Assembly (NCBI GenBank): GCA_012798485.1
Contig: JAAZND010000032.1
Location: forward strand, 1-10,771
Direction: 5' to 3'
Origin: Candidatus Beckwithbacteria bacterium
Lineage (GTDB): Bacteria > Patescibacteriota > Microgenomatia > UBA1400 > UBA1449
DNA length: 10,771 bases
Under the pieces are notes generated by a model, which did not search any database, was not told where the DNA came from, and was given only the letters and a program-made list of their open reading frames with translations. Shown here piece by piece: positions 1 through 5,970 of this stretch (position 1 is its first letter; the number at the start of each line of letters is the position of its first letter). Position numbers and translations under genes: made by a program.

Positions 1-2
1 CA

Positions 3-83
3 GAGGGATACTTTGTAGGGACAGTAGGACAGAGAGAATTAAGAGAAGTTATTAAATACGTTAAAAATCAGAATAAAGATTAA
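3..83 (+). CDS. tnpA: IS200/IS605-type transposase TnpA, C-terminal fragment (cut by the window edge)
   Basis: Reading from base 3, the frame is open for 26 codons and ends in TAA at 81-83. The peptide contains GYFVGTVG, then a helix with VIKYVKNQ. This matches the C-terminus of Y1 (HUH-family) transposases of IS200/IS605, which make and rejoin single-strand cuts at hairpins at the element ends. In that family the last helix carries the nucleophilic Tyr; the Tyr at 57-59 sits in the right place, so this part looks intact. The start and the HUH motif lie outside the window, so it is unknown whether the gene is whole. A GC-rich hairpin begins 10 bases after the stop, as expected for the right end of such an element. 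The assignment rests on only 26 residues. Confidence 0.68.
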   Translation, partial: EGYFVGTVGQRELREVIKYVKNQNKD

Positions 84-93
84 GACTTAGACA

Positions 94-114
94 CCGCGGA
101 CTTTTAGTCCGCGG
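94..114. repeat. GC-rich hairpin, probable right-end palindrome of the IS200-like element
   Basis: CCGCGGACT and AGTCCGCGG form a perfect 9-bp stem around a TTT loop in otherwise AT-rich sequence. The flanking ACCGC (93-97) and GCGGT (116-120) can pair with each other in an alternative fold. It lies 10 bases past the tnpA stop, where IS200/IS605 elements carry the hairpin bound by TnpA. No T-run follows on either strand, so a simple intrinsic terminator is less likely. The exact element boundary cannot be fixed from one end. Confidence 0.55.
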
Positions 115-390
115 AGCGGTCATAGTTACTAATTGGTCTATTATGACAAGACATTTAGCTATTTTAACATGCTAAATGCTAGTCTAGACCCCGTGATTAT
201 TTATTGCTAGGAGTTATTTAGACATTTATCGCTATAGTTTTTGACTATTTATTTCTCGTAAAATTGTTTAATTCTGCAGATTATTATAAAACAGATGTTT
301 ATTTGTATTATGTTTTAACTTTTATTTTACCCCTTTTGGTTGGGTGGTGTAAAAATAGAACTAAAAAGCCAATCTAGATAAAGGTAAATT
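115..390. other. Gene-free stretch between the IS end and hypC
   Basis: I see no open frame with protein-like content and no tRNA or rRNA here. The only structure is a weak imperfect stem at 149-185, where AGAC+ATTTAGC pairs with GCTAAAT and GTCT across a 4-nt bulge. TTTTAC and GTAAAA also bracket a C-rich/G-rich segment at about 325-354. That lies downstream of hypC on its strand but is not followed by a T-run, so I do not call it a terminator. Confidence 0.5.
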
Positions 391-594
391 TTATTTATTT
401 TCCCAAGCCTTCTGCATGGCTGTAGCCTGCTTTTTATTTACCTTATTTATAATAATCCCCATTTGTACTATCACCATATCTCCAACCTTGACTTTTTCAT
501 CAGAAATTAGGGCGGCATTAGTTACTCCTGGATACTGGACCAAAGCTTTGCGACCTTCAATTTTAATTACTTTACCTGGGATAGCAAGGCACAT
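391..594 (-). CDS. hypC: [NiFe] hydrogenase maturation chaperone HypC
   Basis: This 67-residue protein begins MCLAIPGKV, the diagnostic HypC/HybG/HupF start. In the family, Cys2 (with HypD) helps carry the Fe(CN)2CO group and binds the immature hydrogenase large subunit in the cytoplasm. The small beta-barrel core follows (VQYPGV at about 20-25, VKVGDMVIVQMG at about 35-46), and the length is near the lower end of the family range. The start is supported by an AAAGGA ribosome binding site 5 nt upstream. The gene is divergent from the hydrogenase structural operon with 104 nt between the starts, so both could share a control region. No hypA, B, D, E or F is visible in the window. Identification is firm. 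Confidence 0.95.
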   Translation of the reverse strand: MCLAIPGKVIKIEGRKALVQYPGVTNAALISDEKVKVGDMVIVQMGIIINKVNKKQATAMQKAWENK

Positions 595-599
595 GTTAT

Positions 600-605
600 T
601 CCTTT
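600..605 (-). promoter_or_regulatory. Shine-Dalgarno sequence of hypC
   Basis: AAAGGA lies 5 nt before the hypC ATG. It is one of only two clear ribosome binding sites in the window (the other precedes fprA), and it fixes the hypC start. Confidence 0.7.
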
Positions 606-664
606 AAAACTTTATTAAATAAATGACAAGAATATATATTTACAATATCGTTAAATTTCCCTCT

Positions 665-692
665 TTGCAAATATTTTTATTTTCTGCATAAT
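665..692 (+). promoter_or_regulatory. Predicted promoter of the hydrogenase operon, leaderless geometry
   Basis: TTGCAA (665-670), a 16-nt spacer and CATAAT (687-692) resemble a housekeeping sigma promoter. The ATG of the small subunit follows after exactly 6 nt, so transcription starting about 7 nt past the -10 box would begin at the A of the ATG. No Shine-Dalgarno sequence is present, which fits leaderless translation. Confidence 0.5.
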
Positions 693-698
693 AAATCT

Positions 699-1214
699 AT
701 GTCCGATCAAAGTCTAGTTGAAAATCATAATGCCCCAAAAAAACTGGTAGTTGGTTGGTTTTCTTTTACTTGCTGTGAAGGTTGTCTTATTTTACTGACT
801 GAGCTTTTAAATGAAAATCTTGATAACTGGAAAAAACTGATTGAATTCCGTCATCTCAAAGCTTTAAAAACTAAAAACCAGATAGAGGGACTTGATGTGG
901 CTTTTGTGGAAGGAGCAATTTCTTCACCAGATCAGGAAGCAGAATTATTAAAAATTCGGGCAAATGCTAAGCATCTAGTGGCGGTTGGTTCTTGTGCTTG
1001 TACTGGCAGACCGTCAGCTACACGTAATGATTTATTAAATGCAGAGTTGAATTATAAAGTTCTTTGGTATTTTAAGCAATTTAAATATAATGATAAAGTG
1101 AAAAAAATTGCTGATCTTGTCAAAGTCGATGCTCAGGTTCCAGGCTGTCCCATGATTGCTTCGGAATTTATCAAAGCTGTAGAAAGTTATCTTAAACTTT
1201 ATAAACTGATTTAA
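699..1214 (+). CDS. [NiFe] hydrogenase small subunit, single-cluster (group 3-like)
   Basis: The 171-residue protein is the electron-transfer partner of the hydrogenase large subunit. It belongs to the family shared with the 20-kDa subunit of complex I. Four cysteines fit the proximal [4Fe-4S] cluster: Cys26 and Cys29 in TCCEGC, Cys99 in GSCACTGRPS and Cys150 in VPGCPM. VAFVEGAIS (about 67-75) is the usual strand before the third ligand. It lacks the twin-arginine signal and the extra C-terminal clusters of periplasmic uptake enzymes, so it should be cytoplasmic. Length and motifs suggest group 3 (HydD-, MvhG- or HoxY-like); 3b is the usual type in CPR bacteria, but the subgroup cannot be settled by eye. 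The start follows a promoter-like sequence directly. The large subunit gene begins 6 nt after the stop, so the two are co-transcribed. Confidence 0.88.
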   Translation: MSDQSLVENHNAPKKLVVGWFSFTCCEGCLILLTELLNENLDNWKKLIEFRHLKALKTKNQIEGLDVAFVEGAISSPDQEAELLKIRANAKHLVAVGSCACTGRPSATRNDLLNAELNYKVLWYFKQFKYNDKVKKIADLVKVDAQVPGCPMIASEFIKAVESYLKLYKLI

Positions 1215-1220
1215 AAAAAT

Positions 1221-2525
1221 ATGCATTCAGGTGATATTACTATCGAAAACATTAGTAAAATTGAAGGTTCAGCAGGACTGAAAGTGACTATTCAGGATGG
1301 ACAAGTGACAGATCTTAAATTTATTATTCAGGATTATCGCCGTTTCTATACGCAAGTAGTTAAGAGTAAGCCTATTGCTGGAGTTCCAGCTTTTTTATCC
1401 CGTATTTGTGGCACTTGTTCTGTGTCTCATCTTTTTGCTTCCCTAGAAGCTATTGAAAAATCTCAGGATATTAAAATTAGTGAGCAAACTAGAATTTTAC
1501 GTCGTTTAGCCTACGATGCCTTGATGATTAGAGACCATGCTTTACACTTATATTTTTTTATGCTGCCAGATGTTTTAGGCATTGATTCGATTTTGGATAT
1601 TCCTGATGATCCTAACGATTTTGGTCATACCTTACTTCATGATTCTTTTGATATTAAAAAACTGGGAACTGACATCAGTAACACCATCATTGGAGCTGCG
1701 ATTCATGCGCCTTTTCCTACGATTGGTGGATTTGTCAAAAATCCTGACCCTAGTAAATTCGCTGAGTTCATTGATCGGCTTGAAAAAATTCGCCCTCAGG
1801 TAATCCGTGGCATCAAATTATTTTATGACTGGAAAGCGGAGCTTTTCCGTAATTCTGATTATCTTTGTTTAAGAAATAATGATCATTTTGATTTTCTTGA
1901 AGGAGAAGTGATTAACAGTGATGGCAAAAGAGTAGCTGAAGAAGATTTTTATAAATTTTTAAAAGCTGTGGTGATCCCATATTCTCAGGCTGAAGGTTAT
2001 GTTTTTTCTGATACTCATGAAGATTATTTAGTCGGTTCCCTCGCTCGTCTTAATCTTAATCTTGATCTTTTACATCCACGTACCAAAGCTGATATTAGCC
2101 AGTATCTTAATTTTTTCCCTTCAAACAATGTTTATGATAATAATCTTGCTCAAGCCGTAGAAATTTTACAGGCGGTTGATGATGCCATTGATATTTTGAA
2201 AAATGTCAAAATTAATCCTGAGGAAAAACCAGTGACCAAACCTGTCAAAGCGGGAATTGGAGTTGGCGTAGTTGAGGCCCCAAGAGGAATTCTTTATCAT
2301 ATGGCAGAAGTTGATGATAAGGGAATGATCAAAGATTATGATGTTATTGTGCCAACTTCGCAAAATCAAATTAATATTGAAAACGACCTGAAGAAATTTT
2401 TCCAGGAAAATCTGGATAAAGAGGAAGCAACACTCAAACTGGAAGCAGAAAAGATTATCCGTACTTATGACCCTTGTATGTCTTGTGCTACCAACTTTTT
2501 AAAACTAGAAATTATCAGAAAGTAA
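1221..2525 (+). CDS. [NiFe] hydrogenase large (catalytic) subunit
   Basis: The 434-residue protein carries the Ni-Fe active site that interconverts H2 with protons and electrons. The N-terminal ISKIEG segment (11-16) is the family's Glu-bearing strand, although the usual following His is Ser. The L1 motif RICGTCSVSH (61-70) supplies Cys63 and Cys66. The L2 motif DPCMSC (417-422) supplies Cys419 and Cys422. Both CxxC pairs are present, which separates it from the complex I subunit NuoD. After L2 the canonical third residue, His (Arg in group 4), is Asn425, followed by a nine-residue tail (FLKLEIIRK) that maturation proteases normally remove. It starts 6 nt after the small subunit stop without a ribosome binding site, implying coupling. 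Group 3 affiliation is likely; NAD(P) or F420 partner subunits are absent nearby. Confidence 0.93.
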   Translation: MHSGDITIENISKIEGSAGLKVTIQDGQVTDLKFIIQDYRRFYTQVVKSKPIAGVPAFLSRICGTCSVSHLFASLEAIEKSQDIKISEQTRILRRLAYDALMIRDHALHLYFFMLPDVLGIDSILDIPDDPNDFGHTLLHDSFDIKKLGTDISNTIIGAAIHAPFPTIGGFVKNPDPSKFAEFIDRLEKIRPQVIRGIKLFYDWKAELFRNSDYLCLRNNDHFDFLEGEVINSDGKRVAEEDFYKFLKAVVIPYSQAEGYVFSDTHEDYLVGSLARLNLNLDLLHPRTKADISQYLNFFPSNNVYDNNLAQAVEILQAVDDAIDILKNVKINPEEKPVTKPVKAGIGVGVVEAPRGILYHMAEVDDKGMIKDYDVIVPTSQNQINIENDLKKFFQENLDKEEATLKLEAEKIIRTYDPCMSCATNFLKLEIIRK

Positions 2526-2543
2526 GACAGCTTTTCTTTATTT

Positions 2544-2921
2544 TCATAACTCTTCAATGATTTTAATTATTTTGTTAAGATTAATTTTCCCCTTCATGGG
2601 GATGCCAATGATTTTGACGCTTTCAATTTTACCTAATTTTTTTAAATATTTAAGTTGAAAAGCTAAATCAAAATCATGGACAGAATTTCTAGGAGAGAGG
2701 GCTAGCTGATCCAAGTTTTCCAGCAAAGCAACATCCTTTAATCCTAAAACTGCATCCATCAAAATTATCTTTCTTTCATTGGCAAAATCTAAATCTTGGT
2801 TAGGTTTAATTTCTATAAACTCAATTTTCTGATTATGCCAAAGACTAGTTAGCTTTTGAGCTATTTCAAAAGCAACTTTATCTTGCTTGTTATCTTTATT
2901 TCCAAAAACATAAATTTTCAT
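2544..2921 (-). CDS. Hydrogenase maturation protease (HyaD/HycI, peptidase M52)
   Basis: This 125-residue protein is a short member of the endopeptidase family that trims the C-terminal tail of the hydrogenase large subunit after nickel insertion. GNKDNKQD (7-14) matches the GNxxxxDD/E start, with Asp14 at the place of HybD Glu16. Asp56 in ILMDAV and His82 in SVHDFDL match HybD Asp62 and His93, so all three nickel-sensing ligand positions are filled. The family is usually about 150 residues, so loops are trimmed. The gene converges on the large subunit gene with 18 nt between the stops and no visible terminator. The obvious substrate is that large subunit, whose cleavage site is itself unusual (Asn425). 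No ribosome binding site is seen. Confidence 0.85.
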   Translation of the reverse strand: MKIYVFGNKDNKQDKVAFEIAQKLTSLWHNQKIEFIEIKPNQDLDFANERKIILMDAVLGLKDVALLENLDQLALSPRNSVHDFDLAFQLKYLKKLGKIESVKIIGIPMKGKINLNKIIKIIEEL

Positions 2922-2934
2922 AAAGCAAAATTTT

Positions 2935-2977
2935 CTCTTATAAAAGAGGAACTCGATCCCGTTTTAGCGGGAATGAG
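2935..2977. repeat. Tandem short hairpins on the left flank of the DUF559 pseudogene
   Basis: CTCTT/AAGAG with an ATAA loop (2935-2948) is followed by TCCCG/CGGGA with a TTTTAG loop (2957-2972). CTC and GAG (2952-2954, 2975-2977) extend the second stem across a mismatched step. The sequence AAAAGAGGAA (2942-2951) recurs on the other side of the pseudogene (3396-3405). This may be the end of a small inserted unit or a transcription end signal; no T-run supports the latter. Confidence 0.45.
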
Positions 2978-2985
2978 AGGAGATT

Positions 2986-3357
2986 TTATAATGTTAATTC
3001 TTTTTTCCTTTTATTAATTATTTTTAACAAAGAATAGAAAATATCTTCTGTTTTGTTTAAGACTAAATCATTGTTATATCTAATGACAGTAATACCTAAT
3101 TGGTTTAACACTTTTGTTCTTTGCTCATCATATTTAAAAGTTTGCTTATGAGAATAACTATCTAATTCTATTGCTAATTTTAGTTTATGACAATAAAAAT
3201 CAACAATAAAGTTTTAAACAATTTTTTGTCTTAAAAATCTATAATCAGTTTTGTCATTAGGTAAAATTTTATACCAAAGAATTCTTTCTGCTAGAGTTTG
3301 ACAATTTCTTAAGCTTCTTGCTTTATTTTTTAAGCTATGATTATATTTCATTATCAT
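2986..3357 (-). pseudogene. DUF559 endonuclease-domain protein broken by one in-frame stop
   Basis: On the minus strand one frame runs 123 codons from ATG at 3357 (or 3351) to TAA at 2986-2988, interrupted only by TAA at 3214-3216. Before the stop it reads RNCQTLAERILWYKIL and YRFLRQKIV; after it NFIVDFYC, LAIELDSYSHK, YDEQRTKVLNQLGI and VIRYNND. These are the successive blocks of DUF559, a small Vsr-like PD-(D/E)xK nuclease-fold domain of unclear role. Relatives have Gly or Glu where the stop falls, and GAA to TAA is a single change. There is no frameshift, and both halves keep the family pattern and the expected total length, so the damage is recent or is a sequence error. Without readthrough, the 47-residue first product would lack the acidic core. 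Short palindromes and a repeated 10-mer flank it. Confidence 0.82.
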
Positions 3358-3385
3358 AAGAATAATCTCTAAAGTTTTCAACCTA

Positions 3386-3404
3386 TCCTCTTTAAAAAAG
3401 AGGA
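3386..3404. repeat. Hairpin on the right flank of the DUF559 pseudogene
   Basis: TCCTCTTT and AAAGAGGA form a perfect 8-bp stem with an AAA loop. The right arm shares AAAAGAGGAA with the left flank at 2942-2951, so the pseudogene sits between a 10-nt direct repeat. Confidence 0.5.
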
Positions 3405-3431
3405 AGCTAATTAATTATAAACTTAAATAAA

Positions 3432-4145
3432 ATGGATCAAAAAGCTCTTAAACTTTGTGCCCGTTTTGCTTTGACTCCCAACCAGCTTGGGTATTGTGGA
3501 ACCTCTAAAGCTTCTAAGATTTTGCAAGATTGTATTTTAAATAACACCTGTGCAGAAGTTGAAGTTGAAATCAAAAAGTTTATTATTTTAAATCCATATT
3601 TACAGACTATTGCCCAGATTACTAAAAAGCCTCCATTTTCTTATGAAGTTATTGAAGCCTACTGGTTAGGCAATGATTCATTAAAAGAATGTCAAAGAAC
3701 AGATTTTAATTTGCTTTTAGAAAATTTTAACAAACAAGGTGTCCCTAGTTTTCTTATTCAAGAGTTAAAGGAAAAGTTGCCTAAAGTTTTTATCCCTATT
3801 CATTTATTCAATATTCTTCATGTGGGAGTAGGCAGAACTAGTGGGGCAGTTCCTTTTAATCTTAATTCTATCAATAATTGTATGCTGCGCTGGGGGAAAA
3901 TTTTGACAATCAATAATCAAACCAAAAAACTAAAAACCAAACTTCATTCATTAAAACTATCTTCAACTGGGAATTATATTCTGACACAAAAAGAGGAAAA
4001 GCTGCATTTTGATCCCCGATTTACGCCAAATCTTAAGATAGGGGATAGAGTAATTGCTCATTGGGGTTTTACTGCTAAAAAAATAACTAAAAAGGAAGAA
4101 GAAAATCTTCAATTTTGGACCAAAAAATTAATCACCTCTTTTTAA
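3432..4145 (+). CDS. DUF6390-like hydrogenase-associated protein of unknown function
   Basis: The 237-residue soluble protein has no signal peptide or membrane segment. I recognise blocks resembling DUF6390, a family best known from Actinobacteria near hydrogenase genes: ARFALTPNQLGYCG (10-23), EAYWLGN (75-81), IPIHLFNILHVG (121-132), LRWGKI (152-157) and GDRVIAHWGF (204-213). Cys22, His124 and His130 are possible metal ligands, but no known catalytic motif is evident. No biochemical function is established to my knowledge. Its position beside the hydrogenase structural and maturation genes suggests a part in hydrogenase maturation or regulation, an inference from context. The start has no ribosome binding site but follows an AT-rich TATAAA-containing leader. 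Its stop overlaps the stop of the convergent transporter gene. Family recognition is from memory of motifs and should be treated as probable. Confidence 0.72.
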   Translation: MDQKALKLCARFALTPNQLGYCGTSKASKILQDCILNNTCAEVEVEIKKFIILNPYLQTIAQITKKPPFSYEVIEAYWLGNDSLKECQRTDFNLLLENFNKQGVPSFLIQELKEKLPKVFIPIHLFNILHVGVGRTSGAVPFNLNSINNCMLRWGKILTINNQTKKLKTKLHSLKLSSTGNYILTQKEEKLHFDPRFTPNLKIGDRVIAHWGFTAKKITKKEEENLQFWTKKLITSF

Positions 4146-5041
4146 ATGATAACTTTATTCTTAATTTTTGTCTGACTTACTTCTTTTATCAAAAGACTTA
4201 TCCCAAGAAGAATCATTCCTGCCTGAACAAGGCTTTGCCATGATAGGCTTTGATTAATAAAGATGACTGACAAAAGATTGGTGATGATGGTTGCGCCTAC
4301 CAAAACCGCAGTGACAAGACTGGCTGGAGCCAGTTTTAAAGCTCTATACCAAGTAGTCACATATAATAGCAAAGTCAGCATTGTTAGTCCTAACCAAAAA
4401 ATTTGAGAAGAAGATAAACTGAGGTGCGTGAGGGTTTGAGGATATTTGAGATAACCAAGTCCCACAAGCAGTAAACTGCCTAATCCCATGCGAGCTCCGG
4501 TGATTAAATCAGGCGAAATAGTTTTGAGAGTTTTTTTAGCAATGATATTTTCTATCGCCCAAAGTAAAGTTGCTCCCAAGATCATTAATTCTCCTAGAGA
4601 AAATTGAAAACCTTTAAAACCGCCAATGACTAAATTACTAGCAAAAAGGATTAAAACTCCTAAAATTTGTTTAAAGTTTAATTTTTCCTGTAAAAATTTG
4701 AAACCCAAAAGGCCTACCCACAAAACTAGACTTTTGTGAATTAAAGAGGAATTGATGGCTGAAGTTTGTGACAATCCTTCGAAAAAAAGATAAAAGGGCA
4801 AAAAACCACCAATCGCTACGATTAAACTTAGATTCAAGATTTCTTTTTTATTGAGAGTTTTAATTTCATTCCATTTTCCAGAGAGAAGAAGAAAGCTGAT
4901 AATTAAAATGCCCACACCAAAATTTTTGACACCAGTAAAAATAAGAGCTGGTTTAATAGCTTCCACTGCAAATTTATTGACGAAAATTGAGATACCAGAA
5001 ATTATTGCAGTTAAAATAGCCCACTTAATACCTTTATCCAT
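4142..5041 (-). CDS. EamA/DMT-superfamily membrane transporter
   Basis: This 299-residue inner-membrane protein has about ten hydrophobic segments, near residues 5-25, 31-54, 70-88, 99-115, 127-141, 149-169, 180-198, 213-231, 240-262 and 270-286. They form two five-helix EamA repeats, with the characteristic WAIENIIAKK at the start of the second. Such proteins export or exchange amino acids, sugars or other metabolites; the substrate cannot be read from sequence. A short basic tail (KIKNK) ends the protein. The gene starts 30 nt after the korB stop on the same strand, so it may be the last gene of the reductase-oxidoreductase operon. No ribosome binding site is visible. The convergent DUF6390-like gene shares its stop region over 4 nt. 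Confidence 0.85.
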   Translation of the reverse strand: MDKGIKWAILTAIISGISIFVNKFAVEAIKPALIFTGVKNFGVGILIISFLLLSGKWNEIKTLNKKEILNLSLIVAIGGFLPFYLFFEGLSQTSAINSSLIHKSLVLWVGLLGFKFLQEKLNFKQILGVLILFASNLVIGGFKGFQFSLGELMILGATLLWAIENIIAKKTLKTISPDLITGARMGLGSLLLVGLGYLKYPQTLTHLSLSSSQIFWLGLTMLTLLLYVTTWYRALKLAPASLVTAVLVGATIITNLLSVIFINQSLSWQSLVQAGMILLGISLLIKEVSQTKIKNKVII

Positions 5042-5071
5042 ATTTTTTGTTAATTAAATTTTGAATAATAA

Positions 5072-5932
5072 TTAGACGTGTGCCTTGAAAAGTTCTGTCA
5101 CATCCTTAACTACAGGTTCAGTATCAACAATCGGCTTTTTAGAAATATCAATTAATTGGTCTTCATAACTAGGTTTACCTTTTTCTTCATAAAGTACGCC
5201 TAGAGGAATATTTTTTTCGCCCCATTCCATAGCTTTTTTCAGCGCTTTAACTTTATCACTTGGATCATAGTCATCTGGTAACTTATAAACATTCTCTCGA
5301 TAAAAATCCAAAGTATATTCTTTATTAAAAGTAATACAGGTTTGTAAGATTTGAACTACAGACATACCTTTGTGTTTGATGGCTTTAGTAAAAATTTCTT
5401 CCATATGCTTTGGTTCCAAACAAAAAGTTCTGGCAACAAAAGTCGCTCCAGCAGTAATAGCCATAGCAGCTGGATTAAGAGGAACATCTTTATTTCCTTC
5501 AGGAGTAGATTTAGTGACCATGCCATGAGGAGTTCTGGGAGAAGTTTGTCCAGTAGTTAAGCCATAAATTGCATTGTCATGAATGAAAAGATTAATATCA
5601 TGATTTCTGCGGCAGCTATGGATAAAATGATTGCCGCCTTCACCTAAACAATCCCCATCTCCAGAAAAAGCAATGACATTAAGCCTGGGATTAACCAGTT
5701 TGATACCAGTTGCGACTGGCACTGGTCTACCATGTAAGCCTTCAATGGAATTAATTTTAGTAAAATTTAAGATATGTCCATGACAACCGATTCCAGCAAT
5801 TAGAGCGGTATTACTACTATCCAGACCAAGTTGGGAAGCGACATTTTTTAAAGCTAACCAAATGCCAAAATCTCCACAACCTGGGCAAAAATTTGGTTTG
5901 ATTTTGGTGTTGTATTCTTCTGCTTTCATCAT
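5072..5932 (-). CDS. korB: 2-oxoacid:ferredoxin oxidoreductase, beta subunit (TPP-binding)
   Basis: The 286-residue subunit binds thiamine diphosphate and, with the alpha subunit, oxidatively decarboxylates a 2-oxoacid to acyl-CoA while reducing ferredoxin. CPGCGD holds Cys16 and Cys19; GCHGH has Cys50 and LQTCITFNK Cys199, a set that fits the single [4Fe-4S] cluster of this subunit class. The TPP motif begins GDGD (91-94) and ends near Asn120, followed by YGLTTGQTSPRT. LHGRPVPVATGIK (66-78) is also characteristic. The two-subunit, gamma-alpha plus beta arrangement is the KorAB type, but the substrate (2-oxoglutarate, pyruvate or branched-chain) is not determined by these motifs. It lies 38 nt after korA, so they are co-transcribed. 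Two ATG codons stand in tandem at the start. Confidence 0.93.
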   Translation of the reverse strand: MMKAEEYNTKIKPNFCPGCGDFGIWLALKNVASQLGLDSSNTALIAGIGCHGHILNFTKINSIEGLHGRPVPVATGIKLVNPRLNVIAFSGDGDCLGEGGNHFIHSCRRNHDINLFIHDNAIYGLTTGQTSPRTPHGMVTKSTPEGNKDVPLNPAAMAITAGATFVARTFCLEPKHMEEIFTKAIKHKGMSVVQILQTCITFNKEYTLDFYRENVYKLPDDYDPSDKVKALKKAMEWGEKNIPLGVLYEEKGKPSYEDQLIDISKKPIVDTEPVVKDVTELFKAHV

Positions 5933-5970
5933 ATGCTGATATGATTCCGTTAAAGACTTTATCTGCGGAA

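Noticed and set aside
94..114. Hairpin as an intrinsic terminator of the transposase gene.
   Set aside because: No T-run follows on either strand; an IS200-type end palindrome fits better, though a structural stop cannot be excluded.
115..390. Possible tRNA, small RNA or CRISPR repeat in the left gene-free stretch.
   Set aside because: No cloverleaf, no T-loop sequence and no regularly spaced repeats are visible; only a weak bulged stem.
416..607. Plus-strand frame overlapping hypC.
   Set aside because: It is antisense to a firmly identified hypC and has no recognisable protein pattern.
699..2525. The two subunits could be complex I-like NuoB/NuoD proteins.
   Set aside because: The large subunit keeps both CxxC motifs that bind Ni-Fe, which NuoD lacks, and hypC plus a maturation protease are adjacent.
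3214..3216. Alternative genetic code explaining the internal stop of the DUF559 frame.
   Set aside because: The codon is TAA, which ends other genes here (for example the small and large hydrogenase subunits), and UGA is a genuine stop at 7776-7778.
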